This document shows, piece after piece, positions 5,080 through 5,827 of a DNA stretch of 5,827 nucleotides. The position numbers were made by a program, and so were the translations under genes. Location of the stretch: assembly GCA_003486645.1 (NCBI GenBank), contig DNGI01000310.1, positions 1 through 5,827 on the forward strand, written 5' to 3'. A model generated the notes under the pieces. That model worked only from the letters and a program-made list of their open reading frames with translations, was not told the DNA's origin and searched no databases. The stretch is from Cyanobacteria bacterium UBA11370. GTDB taxonomy: Bacteria; Cyanobacteriota; Cyanobacteriia; Cyanobacteriales; Coleofasciculaceae. Each line of letters opens with the position of its first letter. Positions within the stretch are counted from its first letter, which is position 1.

Positions 5080-5796
5080 ATGAGTTTCTCGACGGGGCTG
5101 ACGGTCAGCCATTGGGTGATGGTAGGCTTATTGTTGGGGTTTGCGATCGCGCACAGTGGTTTAGCTGCACTCCGACCTTGGGGTGAGAAGTACATCGGTG
5201 CTAGATTGTACCGAGTTTTGTTTGCCCTAGTCAGTCTACCCCTCGCTGTTGTATTAATTATTTACTTTTTCAATCACCGCTATGATGGCTCTCAGTTATG
5301 GCAGGTGCAAGGCATTCCCGGCCTAAAATCCTTAGTCTGGGTACTTTCGGCAGTTTCCTTTCTGTTCCTCTATCCCGCTACTTTTAATTTATTGGAAATT
5401 GCTGCCATCCAAAAGCCCCAAGTTCATTTATATGAAACAGGTATTATCCGCATTACCCGCCATCCCCAAATGGTTGGACAAGTAATTTGGTGTATTGCCC
5501 ATACTCTCTGGATTGGTACTACATTTACCCTTATTACCTCAATAGGATTAGTCCTACACCATCTTTTTGCCGTCTGGCATGGCGATAGACGGCTGTTAGC
5601 GCGGTATGGCGAAGCCTTTGAGGCAGCAAAAGCCCGTACCTCAGTGATTCCCTTCCTGGCAATTCTCCAAGGACGGCAGACCCTAAAATGGGACGAGTTT
5701 CTCCGACCCGCCTACCTAGGAGTCATTGGGTTTATTGGACTATTGTGGTGGGCACATCCTTTGTTGATACAATCAACAGCACAAATTAACTGGTAG
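5080..5796 (+). CDS. NnrU/Z-ISO-family integral membrane protein (possible 15-cis-zeta-carotene isomerase)
   Basis: A 238-residue membrane protein with hydrophobic segments at about 10-30, 44-64, 84-108, 132-165 and 211-230. Conserved NnrU-family features are visible: [12 protein letters not shown] with His25, [19 protein letters not shown] with His128 in TRHPQ, His141 in the next helix, and the [22 protein letters not shown] block (160-180). Plant Z-ISO, a member of this family, is a heme-b protein that isomerises the 15-cis bond of zeta-carotene; cyanobacterial homologues have been linked to the same step. The NnrU name comes from denitrifiers and probably does not describe the role here. 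Which histidines bind heme cannot be decided from sequence alone. ATG at 5080 is the first start and gives a short tail before helix 1; Met14 is an alternative. It is divergent from rbcR, an arrangement I recall as common in cyanobacteria, with ndhF often following. Confidence 0.85.
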   Translation: MSFSTGLTVSHWVMVGLLLGFAIAHSGLAALRPWGEKYIGARLYRVLFALVSLPLAVVLIIYFFNHRYDGSQLWQVQGIPGLKSLVWVLSAVSFLFLYPATFNLLEIAAIQKPQVHLYETGIIRITRHPQMVGQVIWCIAHTLWIGTTFTLITSIGLVLHHLFAVWHGDRRLLARYGEAFEAAKARTSVIPFLAILQGRQTLKWDEFLRPAYLGVIGFIGLLWWAHPLLIQSTAQINW

Positions 5797-5799
5797 AGA

Positions 5800-5820
5800 G
5801 AGTTTTGAGTTTTGAGTTTT
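5800..5820. repeat. Three perfect GAGTTTT heptamers after the NnrU-family stop codon
   Basis: GAGTTTT occurs three times in succession and begins four bases after the TAG stop at 5794-5796; the following GTTAGCG breaks the pattern near the window edge. It is a period-7 tract like those at 30-78 and 1786-1813, here in the intergenic position usual for cyanobacterial STRRs. It lacks a hairpin and is not a terminator by itself. Confidence 0.85.
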
Positions 5821-5827
5821 GTTAGCG

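Noticed and set aside
4885..5112. 76-residue N-terminal extension of rbcR to an ATG at 5112.
   Set aside because: The conserved LysR/RbcR N-terminus begins at the ATG at 4884. The extension has no recognisable domain and would overlap the divergent NnrU-family gene by 33 bases.
5080..5796. Denitrification role implied by the NnrU name.
   Set aside because: No nitrite or nitric-oxide reductase genes are nearby, and the cyanobacterial and plant members of the family are tied to zeta-carotene isomerisation instead.

Overview
The window looks like chromosomal DNA of a cyanobacterium, probably a filamentous one. Seven copies of the HIP1 octamer GCGATCGC lie in 5.8 kb, several tandem repeats have a 7-base period, and the proteins are typical of the phylum: an RbcR-type LysR regulator, an SePSK-type sugar kinase, and an NnrU/Z-ISO-family membrane protein. 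The sequence is AT-leaning. No rRNA, tRNA or CRISPR array is visible.

Layout from left to right: (1) 11-829 (+), the LivG-like ATPase subunit of a branched-chain/neutral amino-acid type ABC transporter, whose first 23 residues are encoded largely by seven perfect CCAACAA heptamers. (2) 945-2195 (-), a short FGGY carbohydrate kinase resembling the cyanobacterial/plastid D-ribulose kinase, convergent with the ATPase and carrying a four-unit heptamer tract inside its coding region. (3) 2303-3313 (+), a methionine-rich exported protein divergent from the kinase. (4) 3310-3591 (-), a small coiled-coil-like protein that shares a TTAA palindrome with the previous gene as reciprocal stop codons. (5) 3592-3879, a repeat-rich 288-base intergenic stretch with a possible IS200/IS605-type end, a perfect 16-bp-arm hairpin and an octamer tandem repeat. 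(6) 3880-4884 (-), rbcR. (7) 5080-5796 (+), an NnrU/Z-ISO-family membrane protein divergent from rbcR, followed by a GAGTTTT heptamer run at the window edge.

Functionally this is an ordinary cyanobacterial housekeeping neighbourhood rather than one operon: nutrient uptake, pentulose phosphorylation, an envelope protein, the carbon-fixation regulator, and a membrane protein of the family linked to zeta-carotene isomerisation. From memory, rbcR and the NnrU-family gene are often neighbours in cyanobacteria and ndhF often follows; the latter lies outside this window. I found no convincing new multi-gene system. The most unusual material is the repeat layer: period-7 tandem repeats placed inside two coding regions, where a change of one unit would shift the reading frame, and a possible transposon-end relic beside a dispersed hairpin.
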